Shown: positions 50,234 to 59,769, numbered from the stretch's first letter. The stretch: DNA of 64,000 bases from Thiohalocapsa halophila (GCF_016583825.1 NZ_NRRV01000003.1:1-64000); one strand, 5' to 3'. Notes: a model not told the origin generated them from the sequence alone. Made by a program: numbers and translations.

Positions 50234-52480
50234 TCAGAATGTTGTGTCGAGATTACGGACTTTCTCTCGAAAGTCCCGAGTGACAGTCTCGATATCGCTG
50301 TCACTGGCGATCACCCGCGGCGTCAGTACCACCACCAGCTCGGTGCGTGTCGCCTGGCGTCGGGTCTCGCCGAACAGCGGCCCGATGATAGGCGCGCGAT
50401 ACAGACCGGGGACACCGGACTTGTTCTCGGAGGAGTTGTCTTGAATGAGCCCGCCGAGCACGACGGCCTGACTGGAGCGCACCGAGACGTTGCTGGTGAT
50501 GGTGCGCTCGCGGAAGCTCGGCGAGTCGACACCTGCGATCTGCTCCGGCGACACGCTGCTGACCTCCTGCTCGATCTCCATCTGCACCAAGCCGCCGGGG
50601 GTGACCCGGGGCTTGACCGAGAGCTTGACGCCGGTCTGGCGGTACTCGATGTTGTTGACCACCCGGTCGGTGGTGGCCGTCCCCTGCTGTTGCGTGGTCA
50701 GCACCGGTACGTCCTCGCCGACGAAGATCTCGGCCGTCTGATTGTCGCGCACCATCACCGACGGCGACGACAGCACGTTGACCAGGTCGTCCGAGGCCAG
50801 CGCCGAGAGCGTGGCGCGGATGGTGTCCGGGCGCAGCACTACGGACCAATTGAAGCCGGGGAAGCTCTGTGACGGACCGTCCGCCGAATCTCGCAGAGAG
50901 ATGTCGCTGCGGTAACCGCCCTGGTTGCGTCCGCCCTCGAACTCGCCGCCCTCGGCGAGACCGAAAAAGCGCCATTGCACGCCATAGCGCAGGTCGCCGG
51001 TGAGCCGGATCTCGACGATGGTCGCCTCCACCAATACCTGCAACGGCACGATGTCCAGCTGCTTCAGCGCATCCAGGATCTTTTTGTAATCCTTGGGACT
51101 GGAGCGCACCAAGAGCGAATTGTTCACCGTATCCGCGACAATGCTCACCTCCGAGGAGAGCTGCACCTGGCTCGCCGTGGCCCGCCGCATGGCGGTCCCG
51201 CCCTGGTCCCCGCCTTCGCCGTTACCACCGATGCTCGCCTGCTGCATGCCGGGTGCCACACCGCCGACGCTGCGTGACTGGCCGCCCTCGCCGTCGCCGG
51301 CGAAGAGCTTGGTCAGCACGTCCGCCAAATTCTCGGCATCGCCGTGGCGCACCCGGTAGACGAACAGCCGCTGGGCGCTGCTGCCGCTGGCCTCGGCGCG
51401 GTCGAGGCGGTCGATCCAATCCCGCATCTGCGCCAGATAGTTCTCCTGCGGCGACACCACGAGCACCGCATTGGCGCTCTCCACCGGGATGAACCGAAAC
51501 AGTCCTTTGAACGGATTCGCGCCCTCGCCGTCGGCCAGCAGGGTCTCCATCTGCGTGACCACCTCCGAGGCCTTGGCATACTCCAGCACGAAGAAGCCCA
51601 CAGACAGCCCGGACATCCAGTCCACATCGAACACCTGGATGGTATCCAGCAGGTTGCTCATGGCCGGGCTGGTGCCGGCGACGACGATCAGGTTGCGCAG
51701 GCTGTCCGTGCGCACGATGCTCCCTTCGGGCGCCATGGGCTCGAGGATACTCGCCATTTCTTCGGCGCCAATGTATTGCAGCGGCACCACTTGCACGCTG
51801 TAGCCCTGCGGCAGCGCCCGGGAGGATTGGCCGAGCTGCGGCACGATGCGCCCTTCGACGGCGTTGTTCAGTGGAACCACCTCGTAGGTGCCGGCGTTGT
51901 CCACCAGCGCCGCGTTGTTCATGCGAAGCAGCATCTCCAGTGTCGGGATCAGCATGTCGCGGCGCAGCGGCCGGCCGGTCTGGAGCGACACCGAGCCGGA
52001 CACGGCGGGATCCAGCACATAATTCACGCCGAGCAGATCGCCGAGGATGACCTTCACCACCTCGCGGATATCCGTGCCATCGAAATTGAGCGTCACGTCG
52101 CCTGGTGTGGTGTCCACATCGGGCGGCGACACCCGCCGCACGAATGTGCCGGTACCCGGGCGCACCGAGTCCCCTGTCTGCGGCAGGTCGTCGTCCAGGG
52201 CGATGCTGCCGGGCTGCCGCGCGGTCACGCCCGTCGGCGACGCCCGCCGCTCGGGGTCGGTGATATGGCCCTCCGGCGAGCCGACACGCTTACTCGGGTC
52301 GAACACCAGGCCGCCGCTGCCGCAGCCGGCGGCGGCGAGCACCAACAGGACGAATGCGAGCCATAGGGCCCAGCGCCGAAGTGACAGCCGCCGGGGTCGG
52401 CGAGCCCGGTGGAGGCCCCTGGAGGGTGCGATCGGTGTGCCCGGTCCCTGCACGCGGCGTTTGCTCTGTTGATATTGCAT
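50234..52480 (-). CDS. gspD: Type II secretion secretin GspD, lipoprotein
   Basis: The 748-aa secretin forms the outer-membrane channel. Its long charged N-terminus is followed by a membrane segment and lipobox ending A-A-G-Cys53, so it is a lipoprotein as in some Xps-type systems. N-domains (VTLNFDGTDIREVVKVILGD, then RTDSLRNLIVVAGTSPAMSN) precede the secretin domain (SPSVMVRDNQTAEIFVGEDV, VVLGGLIQDN). ATG 52480 was chosen; the frame upstream is Arg/Pro-rich. It is the last gsp gene. Confidence 0.95.
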   Translation of the reverse strand: MQYQQSKRRVQGPGTPIAPSRGLHRARRPRRLSLRRWALWLAFVLLVLAAAGCGSGGLVFDPSKRVGSPEGHITDPERRASPTGVTARQPGSIALDDDLPQTGDSVRPGTGTFVRRVSPPDVDTTPGDVTLNFDGTDIREVVKVILGDLLGVNYVLDPAVSGSVSLQTGRPLRRDMLIPTLEMLLRMNNAALVDNAGTYEVVPLNNAVEGRIVPQLGQSSRALPQGYSVQVVPLQYIGAEEMASILEPMAPEGSIVRTDSLRNLIVVAGTSPAMSNLLDTIQVFDVDWMSGLSVGFFVLEYAKASEVVTQMETLLADGEGANPFKGLFRFIPVESANAVLVVSPQENYLAQMRDWIDRLDRAEASGSSAQRLFVYRVRHGDAENLADVLTKLFAGDGEGGQSRSVGGVAPGMQQASIGGNGEGGDQGGTAMRRATASQVQLSSEVSIVADTVNNSLLVRSSPKDYKKILDALKQLDIVPLQVLVEATIVEIRLTGDLRYGVQWRFFGLAEGGEFEGGRNQGGYRSDISLRDSADGPSQSFPGFNWSVVLRPDTIRATLSALASDDLVNVLSSPSVMVRDNQTAEIFVGEDVPVLTTQQQGTATTDRVVNNIEYRQTGVKLSVKPRVTPGGLVQMEIEQEVSSVSPEQIAGVDSPSFRERTITSNVSVRSSQAVVLGGLIQDNSSENKSGVPGLYRAPIIGPLFGETRRQATRTELVVVLTPRVIASDSDIETVTRDFREKVRNLDTTF

Positions 52481-52484
52481 CGCG

Positions 52485-53204
52485 TCAGCGGCTCGGTGCC
52501 CGCCGCGGGGGCTCGCGGCGAGGTGGTGTGCTGGTGTCACGCGCCGGGCGTCGGCGCGGCTGGCGGACAGGCGTACCGGCCTCGCGCTGGCGGCTGGCGT
52601 CGGCCGCTTTGGACTCGCCGGCACCGCGGCGGGCGGCGGCAGGCTGCCCCGGGGCGTTGTCAGCCGTCCCACGGGAGGGGGGCAGCCGGGTCGGGGGTAT
52701 CTGCGGCGGCGCATTGGCGTAGTCGCGCAATGGTAGCTCATTGGTTTCCCCCTGTCGCTCCAGCACCAGCCTGGCGGGCTCGATGGTCTTGACGGTCCAG
52801 CCCTGGAAATCTTCCCCGAGCCGCAGGCGCTTGACCTCGTTGGCGTCGGTGGTTCGCACCCACGCAGACACCACCGCGGGTGTGATCACCACGGCGGTGA
52901 GATCCACGCCATCGAGCTCCGGCAGGGGCTCGTCGTCGATCACGGGGCCGTCTTCCGGCTCATCCGGGGGCGGGCGGCGCTCCGGCAGAAAGAGCGGCCG
53001 CTCGGTGACCGACGCATAGGCCTCTTTCGGCGGCGGCTCCAGCGCCATGGGGTCCACATCGGTGGGGCCGACTTCGATCCCGTCGACGGCGTTGGCAGGG
53101 GCCGGCGGCGGCGCGGTGAGCCCCGCCTCGGGCCCCCACCCCCGCCACTGCAAAGTCAGGACGCCCGCCAGCAGCAGCGACAGCACGAGCAGTATCGGCT
53201 TCAT
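52485..53204 (-). CDS. xpsN: XpsN-like (GspC-analogous) type II secretion protein
   Basis: The 239-aa product has one N-terminal membrane helix (about residues 3-18) and an HR-type domain: ASVTERPLFLPERRPP, DLTAVVITPAVVSAWVRTTD, LRLGEDFQGWTVKTIEPARL. The C-terminal 70 residues are Arg/Pro/Ala-rich. It sits in the position of xpsN in Xanthomonas (E-F-G-H-I-J-K-L-M-N-D), whose product links the inner-membrane platform to the secretin in place of GspC. It overlaps gspM by four bases. Confidence 0.85.
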   Translation of the reverse strand: MKPILLVLSLLLAGVLTLQWRGWGPEAGLTAPPPAPANAVDGIEVGPTDVDPMALEPPPKEAYASVTERPLFLPERRPPPDEPEDGPVIDDEPLPELDGVDLTAVVITPAVVSAWVRTTDANEVKRLRLGEDFQGWTVKTIEPARLVLERQGETNELPLRDYANAPPQIPPTRLPPSRGTADNAPGQPAAARRGAGESKAADASRQREAGTPVRQPRRRPARDTSTPPRREPPRRAPSR

Positions 53205-53974
53205 GGGCTGGCTCCGAGGATGTAGCCGAAGATGTCCAACCGGACGGTCAGCATCCCCACCTCGCGCTGGCTGCTGCGCCGGGATACGCGCCGACGAACG
53301 TTGCTCCGGCGGGGAGTCGTCGAGCGAATGGACATTTGATCGACGAACAGGAACGGACGGGCGCTCTCGATGCGATAGAGCAGGTCCAGCAGCTCGTCGG
53401 TGGTGCCCTGGAGCTGGGTGCGAATACGCACGCGCTGAGGCTGCTCCTCCTCGTCCACCGGCAAGATCTGCGTGCTGATGGGGCGGGCGCCGGCGCCGCG
53501 AACCATCTCCTGCACCTCGCTTTGCAGGCGCGCGCCCGCCAGTGCCGGGGTCTCGGCGTCGAAGTAGAAGGCTTTGAAGTCGTCGTTGGCCTGCTCCCGC
53601 GCCAGCTCCGCACGCAGGGACGGCAGCGTCGCCACCAGCCGCTGATAGCGCACGAGCTGATCGAGACCGCGCTCGTAGTCCGCATCCAGCACCTGCAAGT
53701 GCTGCCACCAGGGCAGGATCACGGCGATCACCAGCAGGGTCGGGATGAGCACTGCCGCCGTCCAGGCCAGGATGCAGCCCCAGGGCAGTGCGCCGAGGCC
53801 GGCTCGGCGCGCGGGCATGTCGGCGGCGGCCGCGGGCTCGGCTGGTGCCGCCGCGACCGCAGCTGCTGTCAGCTGGGGCCTGTGCTCCGCCGACTCGGCG
53901 CTCATGGAGGCCTGCGGCTGTGTCATGGCGGTGTCATGCGGATTCTCGGTGCCGGCTGCGCCGAGCGAGGTCAT
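53201..53974 (-). CDS. gspM: XpsM/GspM-like (PilO-type) type II secretion protein
   Basis: The 257-aa protein has one membrane helix (about residues 65-90, WGCILAWTAAVLIPTLLVIA), a coiled coil (YERGLDQLVRYQRLVATLPS) and a ferredoxin-like domain (GARPISTQILPVDEEEQPQR, ESARPFLFVDQMSIRS). It matches the XpsM/PilO family rather than classic E. coli-type GspM. It partners with GspL and overlaps gspL by four bases. Confidence 0.86.
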   Translation of the reverse strand: MTSLGAAGTENPHDTAMTQPQASMSAESAEHRPQLTAAAVAAAPAEPAAAADMPARRAGLGALPWGCILAWTAAVLIPTLLVIAVILPWWQHLQVLDADYERGLDQLVRYQRLVATLPSLRAELAREQANDDFKAFYFDAETPALAGARLQSEVQEMVRGAGARPISTQILPVDEEEQPQRVRIRTQLQGTTDELLDLLYRIESARPFLFVDQMSIRSTTPRRSNVRRRVSRRSSQREVGMLTVRLDIFGYILGASP

Positions 53975-55077
53975 TCCGCCTCCGGTCGGGTATAGACGAA
54001 GGATAGGTGGAAACGCTCCTGGCCGGTGCTGGCCACCTGCATCACCGGCGAGCGAAAGCGTACCGCGTCGATGCCGGGACCCTGCTCCAGCAAGCCGATC
54101 AGGGCGGTGGCCTGGTCGGACTCGCCGCGCGCATCCACCTCGCCGTCGCGAAAGTTCAACGTCTGCACCCAGGTGCCGTCCGGCAGTAGGTCGGTGAGCT
54201 CACGCAGCAGATCGGTCATGCGCGGCTGCTCGCGCTTGCGGTTCAGCACCTCCATGCTGCCGAGGCGCGCGCGCTCCAGGGCCTCGCGGACCTCCTCCAC
54301 CTCGATGGCGGCACTGCGCAAGTCCCGCAGCTCGGCATCCAGGGCCTCCAGCGCGCGCTGCTTCTGCCACAGCGGGGTCACCAGCGCACCAGCAAGCAGC
54401 GCCAACGCCAGGAGCCAAAGCAGCTGCGTCAACAGCGAGCCGAAGCGTTTGAGCTTTGGGCGCTCCTCCCGCGGTAGCAGATTGGCGCCGGGCCAAGCGC
54501 CCACCCAGGCCAGCCGCGCCGCCGGCGAGTGCGCCTCGCGCAGGCGCTCCAGCCAATCCGCGGCGGCATCTCGCCGAGCGACCGCGACCTCCACGTCGAG
54601 CTTGGTGCCGCGGGCCACCGGGCCCAGCGCGCGCGCATCGAAGTACACATCCTTGGCGGCAAAAGGCGTGAGCCGATCCAGCTCGAAGCTTACCACCTGG
54701 CTCAGGTTGTCCCGCACCTGGGCCGGCAGGGTGGTGCGCCGCAGCAACACCTGATCCGCCGGCAGCTCCAGCCAGGTTTCGCGCCAGCCCTGCTTCGGCG
54801 GATGCGCGAGGGCGGCGGCGACGGTGCCGCCGGTGCGCAGATCGAGACCGCCCACCGGCTCGCGGTCGGCGCCGATCTGCAACAGCAGCTGGGCATCGTC
54901 GCCGTGGGGCTGCACCACCAGTCGAGGATGGCGCAGCGCAAGCCAGCGCCGCGCGCGCCTCGGTAGGCAGTGCACTAGAGTGTCGCGCCAGTGCCCCAGC
55001 AGGTCGGCACCCGGCAGCGCCGACGGCGCCGGCAGCCGCAGCCCGGCCAGGGGCCCGGAGCGCGTCAGTGTCGCCAT
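53971..55077 (-). CDS. gspL: Type II secretion protein GspL
   Basis: The 368-aa protein has an N-terminal actin-like cytoplasmic domain (residues about 90-220; ELPADQVLLRRTTLPAQVRD, VVSFELDRLTPFAAKDVYFD), a membrane helix at about residue 240 (LLTQLLWLLALALLAGALV) and a periplasmic coiled coil with ferredoxin-like end. It recruits the GspE ATPase. It begins 278 bases after gspK, the longest non-coding gap in the core operon. Confidence 0.9.
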   Translation of the reverse strand: MATLTRSGPLAGLRLPAPSALPGADLLGHWRDTLVHCLPRRARRWLALRHPRLVVQPHGDDAQLLLQIGADREPVGGLDLRTGGTVAAALAHPPKQGWRETWLELPADQVLLRRTTLPAQVRDNLSQVVSFELDRLTPFAAKDVYFDARALGPVARGTKLDVEVAVARRDAAADWLERLREAHSPAARLAWVGAWPGANLLPREERPKLKRFGSLLTQLLWLLALALLAGALVTPLWQKQRALEALDAELRDLRSAAIEVEEVREALERARLGSMEVLNRKREQPRMTDLLRELTDLLPDGTWVQTLNFRDGEVDARGESDQATALIGLLEQGPGIDAVRFRSPVMQVASTGQERFHLSFVYTRPEAE

Positions 55078-55355
55078 GATTGCTCCCCCCTCTCTTGGCC
55101 GCTGCGGACAATGCTGGGTCTGGCCGCACGGGCCAGCCGGGAGCCAGTAGCGGATGCCAGGCGCACAGCGGCGTGCGCGCCAAACGCGAGACGACAGGCC
55201 GATTCCGACGGCGCCGCGCGCGGCGACCTGCGGCAGCACCCGCTGTAGAGACTTGGCATCATAGGGTTCGGGAAGACTCTATTGTGCCTCAATGGGCATT
55301 GTTGCCGTGTACAGGTGTGCCCGGAAGAATAGCGCGACGGATCTGCATCCGTCCG

Positions 55356-56411
55356 TCACTCGTCCGCGGCGGGCGTTGTGGCCGGCGCACTGCTCGGAGC
55401 CAGGAGTCCGAACCTGCGCCACAGCACCTGGTAGGGCGGCTGCCCGCCCCGCTGGACGCGCAGCAGGGCCTCCATGCGGCGGCCGCCGCCGTCGCCGCGC
55501 TCCGCCGCGACACGCACGCGGTACAGCGGCCCGCCGCGGTTGCCGAACTGCATCTGCTGTCCGTCAGGGAGCAGCGGCTGGTCGCGGCGGGTCACCAGAT
55601 CCACGGCGTCTTCCAGCGCGATGCCCTGGATAGCAGCCAACACTTCCGGCGCGGCGAAGCGCTGCTCCACCCGGCCCGTCTCATTATGCACCGTCAAATG
55701 CGGCGCGATACGCTGGTAGAGCTCGCGGGTCATCCCCAGCACCTGTCGCAGCTCCTCGACGCTGTTGAAGGGTCCGTCGCCGGCGCCATAGGGCAGACCG
55801 GCGTCTTCGTAATCGCCATCCTCGGCACCGTTTAGCTGGGCCAGGTCGTCCTGGTCGCGCCAATCGACGATGGCATCGGCCAAGGCATCGCGCTGGACCT
55901 CGTCGAAGCCCTCCTCGCCCTGGGCGAGCTCGATGAGCATTGCCAGCTGGTCCCGGGTGGCGGCATTGAGGTCGATGCGGGAGGCCTCGTTCGTCAGGGT
56001 GACGCTGAGCTCGACGCCGTCGGCGATCAGGGGGTAGGCCGTGCCATTCGGCAGCCAAACGGCCCCCGGGTCGGTCGCCTCCGTCGGCGTGGACAGGAGG
56101 TTCAGCGCCGTCAGCGACAGGGCGGTCTCGGCATGGGCGCGAAAGCGTGCGGCGTCGATCTGATTGCGCGTCAGTGCGGTCTCGGTGCGCTGGGTGGTAG
56201 TGAGCCCCAGCGCCATAATGGTGAGCAGGGCGATGATCCAGAGCACCAGCACCAGGGCGATACCCCGTTGGGGAGATCGCCGGCGAGCGCTCGGGCGACG
56301 GGCGACTACACCATCGCACGGCCCGCGCCCGGTCCCGGCCGGCAAACGTTGCGGGGGCCGGAGTGCAGGGGGCGATCCCGCAGCCACGGGCGCTACTGTC
56401 TGAGCGCGCAT
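55356..56411 (-). CDS. gspK: Minor pseudopilin GspK
   Basis: The 351-aa minor pseudopilin has the cleavage context QRG then IALVLVLWIIALLTIMALGL (hydrophobic helix), and the large helical insert domain with SRIDLNAATRDQLAMLIELA. It lacks Glu at position 5, as GspK does. The leader is unusually long (about 49 residues). ATG 56411 starts 4 bases after the gspJ stop. Confidence 0.92.
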   Translation of the reverse strand: MRAQTVAPVAAGSPPALRPPQRLPAGTGRGPCDGVVARRPSARRRSPQRGIALVLVLWIIALLTIMALGLTTTQRTETALTRNQIDAARFRAHAETALSLTALNLLSTPTEATDPGAVWLPNGTAYPLIADGVELSVTLTNEASRIDLNAATRDQLAMLIELAQGEEGFDEVQRDALADAIVDWRDQDDLAQLNGAEDGDYEDAGLPYGAGDGPFNSVEELRQVLGMTRELYQRIAPHLTVHNETGRVEQRFAAPEVLAAIQGIALEDAVDLVTRRDQPLLPDGQQMQFGNRGGPLYRVRVAAERGDGGGRRMEALLRVQRGGQPPYQVLWRRFGLLAPSSAPATTPAADE

Positions 56412-56415
56412 GCGC

Positions 56416-57246
56416 TTACTCCGAGCTTTGCTCGCCGGGTGCCTCGGCGGGCTGGCGGCCGCGCGTCGTCGGCGCTGCCTGATCGGGGCGCAGCGGCCGC
56501 ACGCCGACCTCGCCGAGCTGCACGGCCTCACCGTCTGGCAGGGCCAGGACGGCGTCGGGCCAGTCCTGACGGGGTGTGCTGAGCGCCATGCGCACCTTGT
56601 GCGGCAGGCGCCGCTGGTAGGCCCACTCCTCCAGCCATTCCGGCTCGGTCTCGCCCTCGGGGACGCCGAAATAGGCGAGCTCGAAGGTCTCCACCTGCGG
56701 TAGCAGCACGGTGCGCCCATAGGCGCCGGCCGCGATGTCTCTATCCAGCGGCCCGGCATCGGCCAGGGTGGCGCCGCTCTCGAACAGGGGCTCCCAGGGC
56801 GGATAGTCGTCTCCGCCCTCGAGCACCTCCGGATGCAGCAGCCAGCGCACCAGCACCAGGCGGTCGTGCTCGCCGGCGGGCTCCAACACCAGGCGCAGGA
56901 TGTAGAGCCCCGGGATGCCCACATGCTCGGACAAAGGCGCGGCGAGCTCTAGGCCCTCTGTATCGCCCGCGAAGATGGGCCATTGCTCGCCATCGAAGAC
57001 GACGCTCGCCGGCCGTGCCTGACGCAGGGTGCGCTCGATGAAGTTGCGGGCCACACGCAGATCGTTGACCCGATCCGAGACGGTCTCGACCCCTTCCCAG
57101 GCGCGCGAGCCGAGCCGCAGCCCGGAGAACATGAGCACGGTGATGACGCTGATGAGCACCAAGGCGATGAGCAGCTCCACCAGGGTGAAGCCCCGGAACG
57201 AGCGCCGCGGCGAGCGCCGCCGGCTGTGTCGCTGCGCGGGAGCCAT
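56416..57246 (-). CDS. gspJ: Minor pseudopilin GspJ
   Basis: The 276-aa pseudopilin has the prepilin site RG-FTLVELLIALVLISVITV with Glu5 and a beta-rich C-terminal domain ending with an acidic Pro-rich tail. ATG 57246 is preferred to the TTG at 57264, which overlaps gspI. Confidence 0.93.
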   Translation of the reverse strand: MAPAQRHSRRRSPRRSFRGFTLVELLIALVLISVITVLMFSGLRLGSRAWEGVETVSDRVNDLRVARNFIERTLRQARPASVVFDGEQWPIFAGDTEGLELAAPLSEHVGIPGLYILRLVLEPAGEHDRLVLVRWLLHPEVLEGGDDYPPWEPLFESGATLADAGPLDRDIAAGAYGRTVLLPQVETFELAYFGVPEGETEPEWLEEWAYQRRLPHKVRMALSTPRQDWPDAVLALPDGEAVQLGEVGVRPLRPDQAAPTTRGRQPAEAPGEQSSE

Positions 57247-57260
57247 TGCCGACACGCGGC

Positions 57261-57776
57261 TCAAAGGCCGGGCGTCAGCGGCTCGGCGAGCCGCACCGAG
57301 CGCAGCGTCACCTGACGGGCGCCGTTCGGGGTGGGGAGCGAGGCCACCGCGGTGACCTGCAGAGGCGTCAGCGGCGGGGCGAAATCCCCGCCCAGCCAGC
57401 CCTCGGGCTGATAGGGCTGGATACTAACGATCCAATCCATGCCATTCTCCGGATCACCGGTATGGACGCCTTCCTCCAACGGGATATCGCCGCCAACGGC
57501 GGTGAGCTTGGCTTCCGCCAGAGCGACGATGCGACTGTACTCGCTGCTCAAGGCGGTCGTGGTCATGGCGCGCTGGAAGATTTGCATCAGCACACCCAGG
57601 CTGAGGGCGAGGATGGCGAAGGCGACGAGGACTTCGAGGAGGGAGAAGCCCTGAGCGCGGCGCCGACCTCGCGTGGTACGGAGTACGGCGTACGAAGTAC
57701 CTCGGGCCTGTCGCGAGCCCCGCCCGTACTGCGTACTCCGTACTCCGCACTCGTATTGCCGCCCACCGGTCGTCAT
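57261..57776 (-). CDS. gspI: Minor pseudopilin GspI with repeat-expanded leader
   Basis: The product (171 aa from ATG 57776, or 178 from GTG 57797) has the prepilin site AQG-FSLLEVLVAFAILALSLG with Glu5 and a normal GspI C-terminus. The leader before Gly is about 43 residues, against fewer than ten in most homologues, and residues about 8-33 (QYECGVRSTQYGRGSRQARG) are encoded by a heptamer array at 57675-57754. No later start codon exists before the cleavage site. Translation through the array stays in frame. Confidence 0.88.
   Translation of the reverse strand: MTTGGRQYECGVRSTQYGRGSRQARGTSYAVLRTTRGRRRAQGFSLLEVLVAFAILALSLGVLMQIFQRAMTTTALSSEYSRIVALAEAKLTAVGGDIPLEEGVHTGDPENGMDWIVSIQPYQPEGWLGGDFAPPLTPLQVTAVASLPTPNGARQVTLRSVRLAEPLTPGL
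57675..57754. repeat. Inverted heptamer arrays inside the gspI leader
   Basis: Units TACGGAG, TACGGCG, TACGAAG, TACCTCG (57677-57704) face TACTGCG, TACTCCG, TACTCCG, CACTCGT (57727-57754) across about 22 bases. On the coding strand these read GAGTACG-like units. Confidence 0.85.
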
Positions 57777-57781
57777 GCGTC

Positions 57782-57814
57782 TCACTTCAAACTTCACCCT
57801 TCAAACTTCCCTCA
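57782..57814. repeat. Heptamer array at the gspH stop codon
   Basis: On the minus strand, TGAGGGA, AGTTTGA, AGGGTGA, AGTTTGA, AGTGAGA; the first unit contains the gspH TGA and the last ends just before the gspI start region. Confidence 0.75.
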
Positions 57815-58300
57815 TTCCTCCCACTCCGCAATCAGAATCCGCCCCGTCAGCCAGTTGACGCCCACTTGGTAGCCGCTGTCGCCGCGCTTGAGGATCACCC
57901 GGCCGCCGGAGGAGCTGCCGTCGGGGTAGAAGCGGATAGCGCCGACGGACTCGGTCTGCATCTCTTCCTCCGCGGCCACCAGCTCCAGATCCAGGCCGCC
58001 GGGCAGACGACCGCCACGCGAATCGCCCTCGATGCTGTAACGGTTCTGCTCCACGTCCACCACCCAGGCGGCGTCGCGGCCCTGGGCGACCGCGATCTCA
58101 CGGGCGAGCCGCAGCCCGGCCGCGGTGCGGCGCGCGGCGGCCTTGTGCTCGACTCCCGGCATGACCGCCGTGATCAGCGGCGGCGTCACCGCCAGCAGCA
58201 GGCCGCCGATGGCGAGCACCACCAGCAGCTCCACTAGGGTGAAGCCTCGGCCGGCGGAGCGCCCGACGACGCGGTTGCACTGCGACGTCGGGGCTCGCAT
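57812..58300 (-). CDS. gspH: Pseudopilin GspH
   Basis: The 162-aa pseudopilin has the site GRG-FTLVELLVVLAIGGLLLAV with Glu5 and ends EWEE. It is downstream of gspG by 60 bases. Confidence 0.93.
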   Translation of the reverse strand: MRAPTSQCNRVVGRSAGRGFTLVELLVVLAIGGLLLAVTPPLITAVMPGVEHKAAARRTAAGLRLAREIAVAQGRDAAWVVDVEQNRYSIEGDSRGGRLPGGLDLELVAAEEEMQTESVGAIRFYPDGSSSGGRVILKRGDSGYQVGVNWLTGRILIAEWEE

Positions 58301-58360
58301 CAGCCCGCAAGGGCGCCGACGGGGATGGCTCGCGGCGCGCCGGATTCAGGCACACCCGAT

Positions 58361-58798
58361 TCAGGCACGTTGAGACCAGCTGGTGACGTCGCTGTCTTCG
58401 CCTTCGCCGCCCTCCTGGCCATCGGCACCCAGGGACCAGATATCCACAGGCCCGTGCTGGCCCGGGGCGCGGTACTGGTATTCGTTGCCCCAGGGGTCCT
58501 TAGGGACCTCGCCTTTTCGCAGATAGGGGCCGTTCCAATTGGGCGCGTTACCCGGGTCCTGCACCAGGGCGTCCAGGCTCTCGGGATAATTACCGATCTC
58601 CAGCCGGTACAGATCCAGGGTCGCGGCGAGGTCCTCGATCTGCAGCGCCGCTGTCTTGGTCTTGGAGGTGCCGAGGAATTTCATCACCTGCGGGCCGACG
58701 AGGCCGGCCAACAGGCCCAGGATGGCCAGCACCACCAGCAGCTCCACCAGGGTGAAGCCAGCGCTGCGGCGCGGGTGGCGCGATGTGCGCTTGAACAT
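58361..58798 (-). CDS. gspG: Major pseudopilin GspG
   Basis: The 145-aa major pseudopilin has a short leader (MFKRTSRHPRRSAG) then FTLVELLVVLAILGLLAGLV, and the conserved LRKGEVPKDPWGNEYQYRAP region with the calcium-site loop DIWSLGADGQEGGEGEDSDV. Confidence 0.97.
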   Translation of the reverse strand: MFKRTSRHPRRSAGFTLVELLVVLAILGLLAGLVGPQVMKFLGTSKTKTAALQIEDLAATLDLYRLEIGNYPESLDALVQDPGNAPNWNGPYLRKGEVPKDPWGNEYQYRAPGQHGPVDIWSLGADGQEGGEGEDSDVTSWSQRA

Positions 58799-58959
58799 CG
58801 TTGTCTCCTCAATGCGTCGGAATTGTCATGCGCGCGGGCAGAGCCGGCTGCGCGCGAGCGGCGATGCGGGAGATGATACAACGCGCGCCGGTAGACGCCC
58901 TGCCGACAACGGAGCGGGGCGTGCTTCTCACCGACGAGCCCAAGCGACGGGTGCGGGCT

Positions 58960-59769
58960 TCAGTCGTTGCCTTCGGGGTCGATGCCCAGCTCCCGCAGGC
59001 GCTTGGCATAACGCTCGGCGCGCTCCTTGGCCTGCTGAAGGTGGTCCTCGGCCTGCTTGCGCTCCTCGGCCTCCTGCCGCCAGCGCTGCTCGAGCGCCGC
59101 GGCGCCCAACAGCGGCTCGCCGGTGGCGGCCTCGACGATGACCACGCCGCGGTGGCCGGGCTCGGTGGCAAACTCGAGCCCGGTGGCGCGGCTCAGCAGA
59201 CGGCCGCGGGCATCGGGCAGCATCGGCCGGTAGCCAGCGTCCACCAGGCGGTAGCCCTGCACGGAGTAATTGACGACGCCCACCGGCTCGAAGGTCTTGA
59301 CGATCAGGTATTCGGCAATACCGGCGCGGCGGTAGATCTCGACCTTGTCGGTCTCATCGCCGTCCTGGTAGGGGGAGACCACTTCGATCACCAGGCTCGG
59401 CCGTGTCCCTTCCGTGGGCACATGGAAGGCCTGGCGTGGTCGATCACGATCCCGGATGTCCGGGATCACGGCGACGTCGGGGGCCGGCTCCTTGAGGCCG
59501 GGCATGCCCCACTTGATCTTGACGTCGCTGTAGACCGCGCGGGTCGGGTCGTTGCGGAAGTGATGGCGCAGCCGCGCGGCCAGGTCGATGACGCAGAAGT
59601 CGTGCTCCGTCCCCTGGATCAAGTGGTCGCCCTCCTGCGGGTCGAGGAAGGCGTCCGGCGGCAGCGGCTCCTCGCGATAGCCGCGGGAGCCGTCCGGCCG
59701 GCGCACCGGCACCTCGCGCCAACCGGGCGGCGCCGATTCGTGCTCGACGGAGATCGCATGCGGCTGCAT
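58960..59769 (-). CDS. Uma2-family (DUF820) nuclease-fold protein
   Basis: The 269-aa protein has the restriction-endonuclease-like fold of the Uma2 family. The PD-(D/E)xK-type residues are visible: EPAPDVAVIPD, PSLVIEVVSPYQDGDETDKV with Asp, Glu and Lys, then YRRAGIAEYLIV. A charged coiled-coil tail (RQEAEERKQAEDHLQQAKER) is typical. Function of the family is unproven. It sits inside the type II secretion operon between gspF and gspG, same strand, an unusual place. Confidence 0.9.
   Translation of the reverse strand: MQPHAISVEHESAPPGWREVPVRRPDGSRGYREEPLPPDAFLDPQEGDHLIQGTEHDFCVIDLAARLRHHFRNDPTRAVYSDVKIKWGMPGLKEPAPDVAVIPDIRDRDRPRQAFHVPTEGTRPSLVIEVVSPYQDGDETDKVEIYRRAGIAEYLIVKTFEPVGVVNYSVQGYRLVDAGYRPMLPDARGRLLSRATGLEFATEPGHRGVVIVEAATGEPLLGAAALEQRWRQEAEERKQAEDHLQQAKERAERYAKRLRELGIDPEGND

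Noticed and set aside
55078..55355. Small gene between gspL and gspK
   Set aside because: The 75-residue minus-strand frame is Arg/Ser-rich and overlaps gspL without homology.
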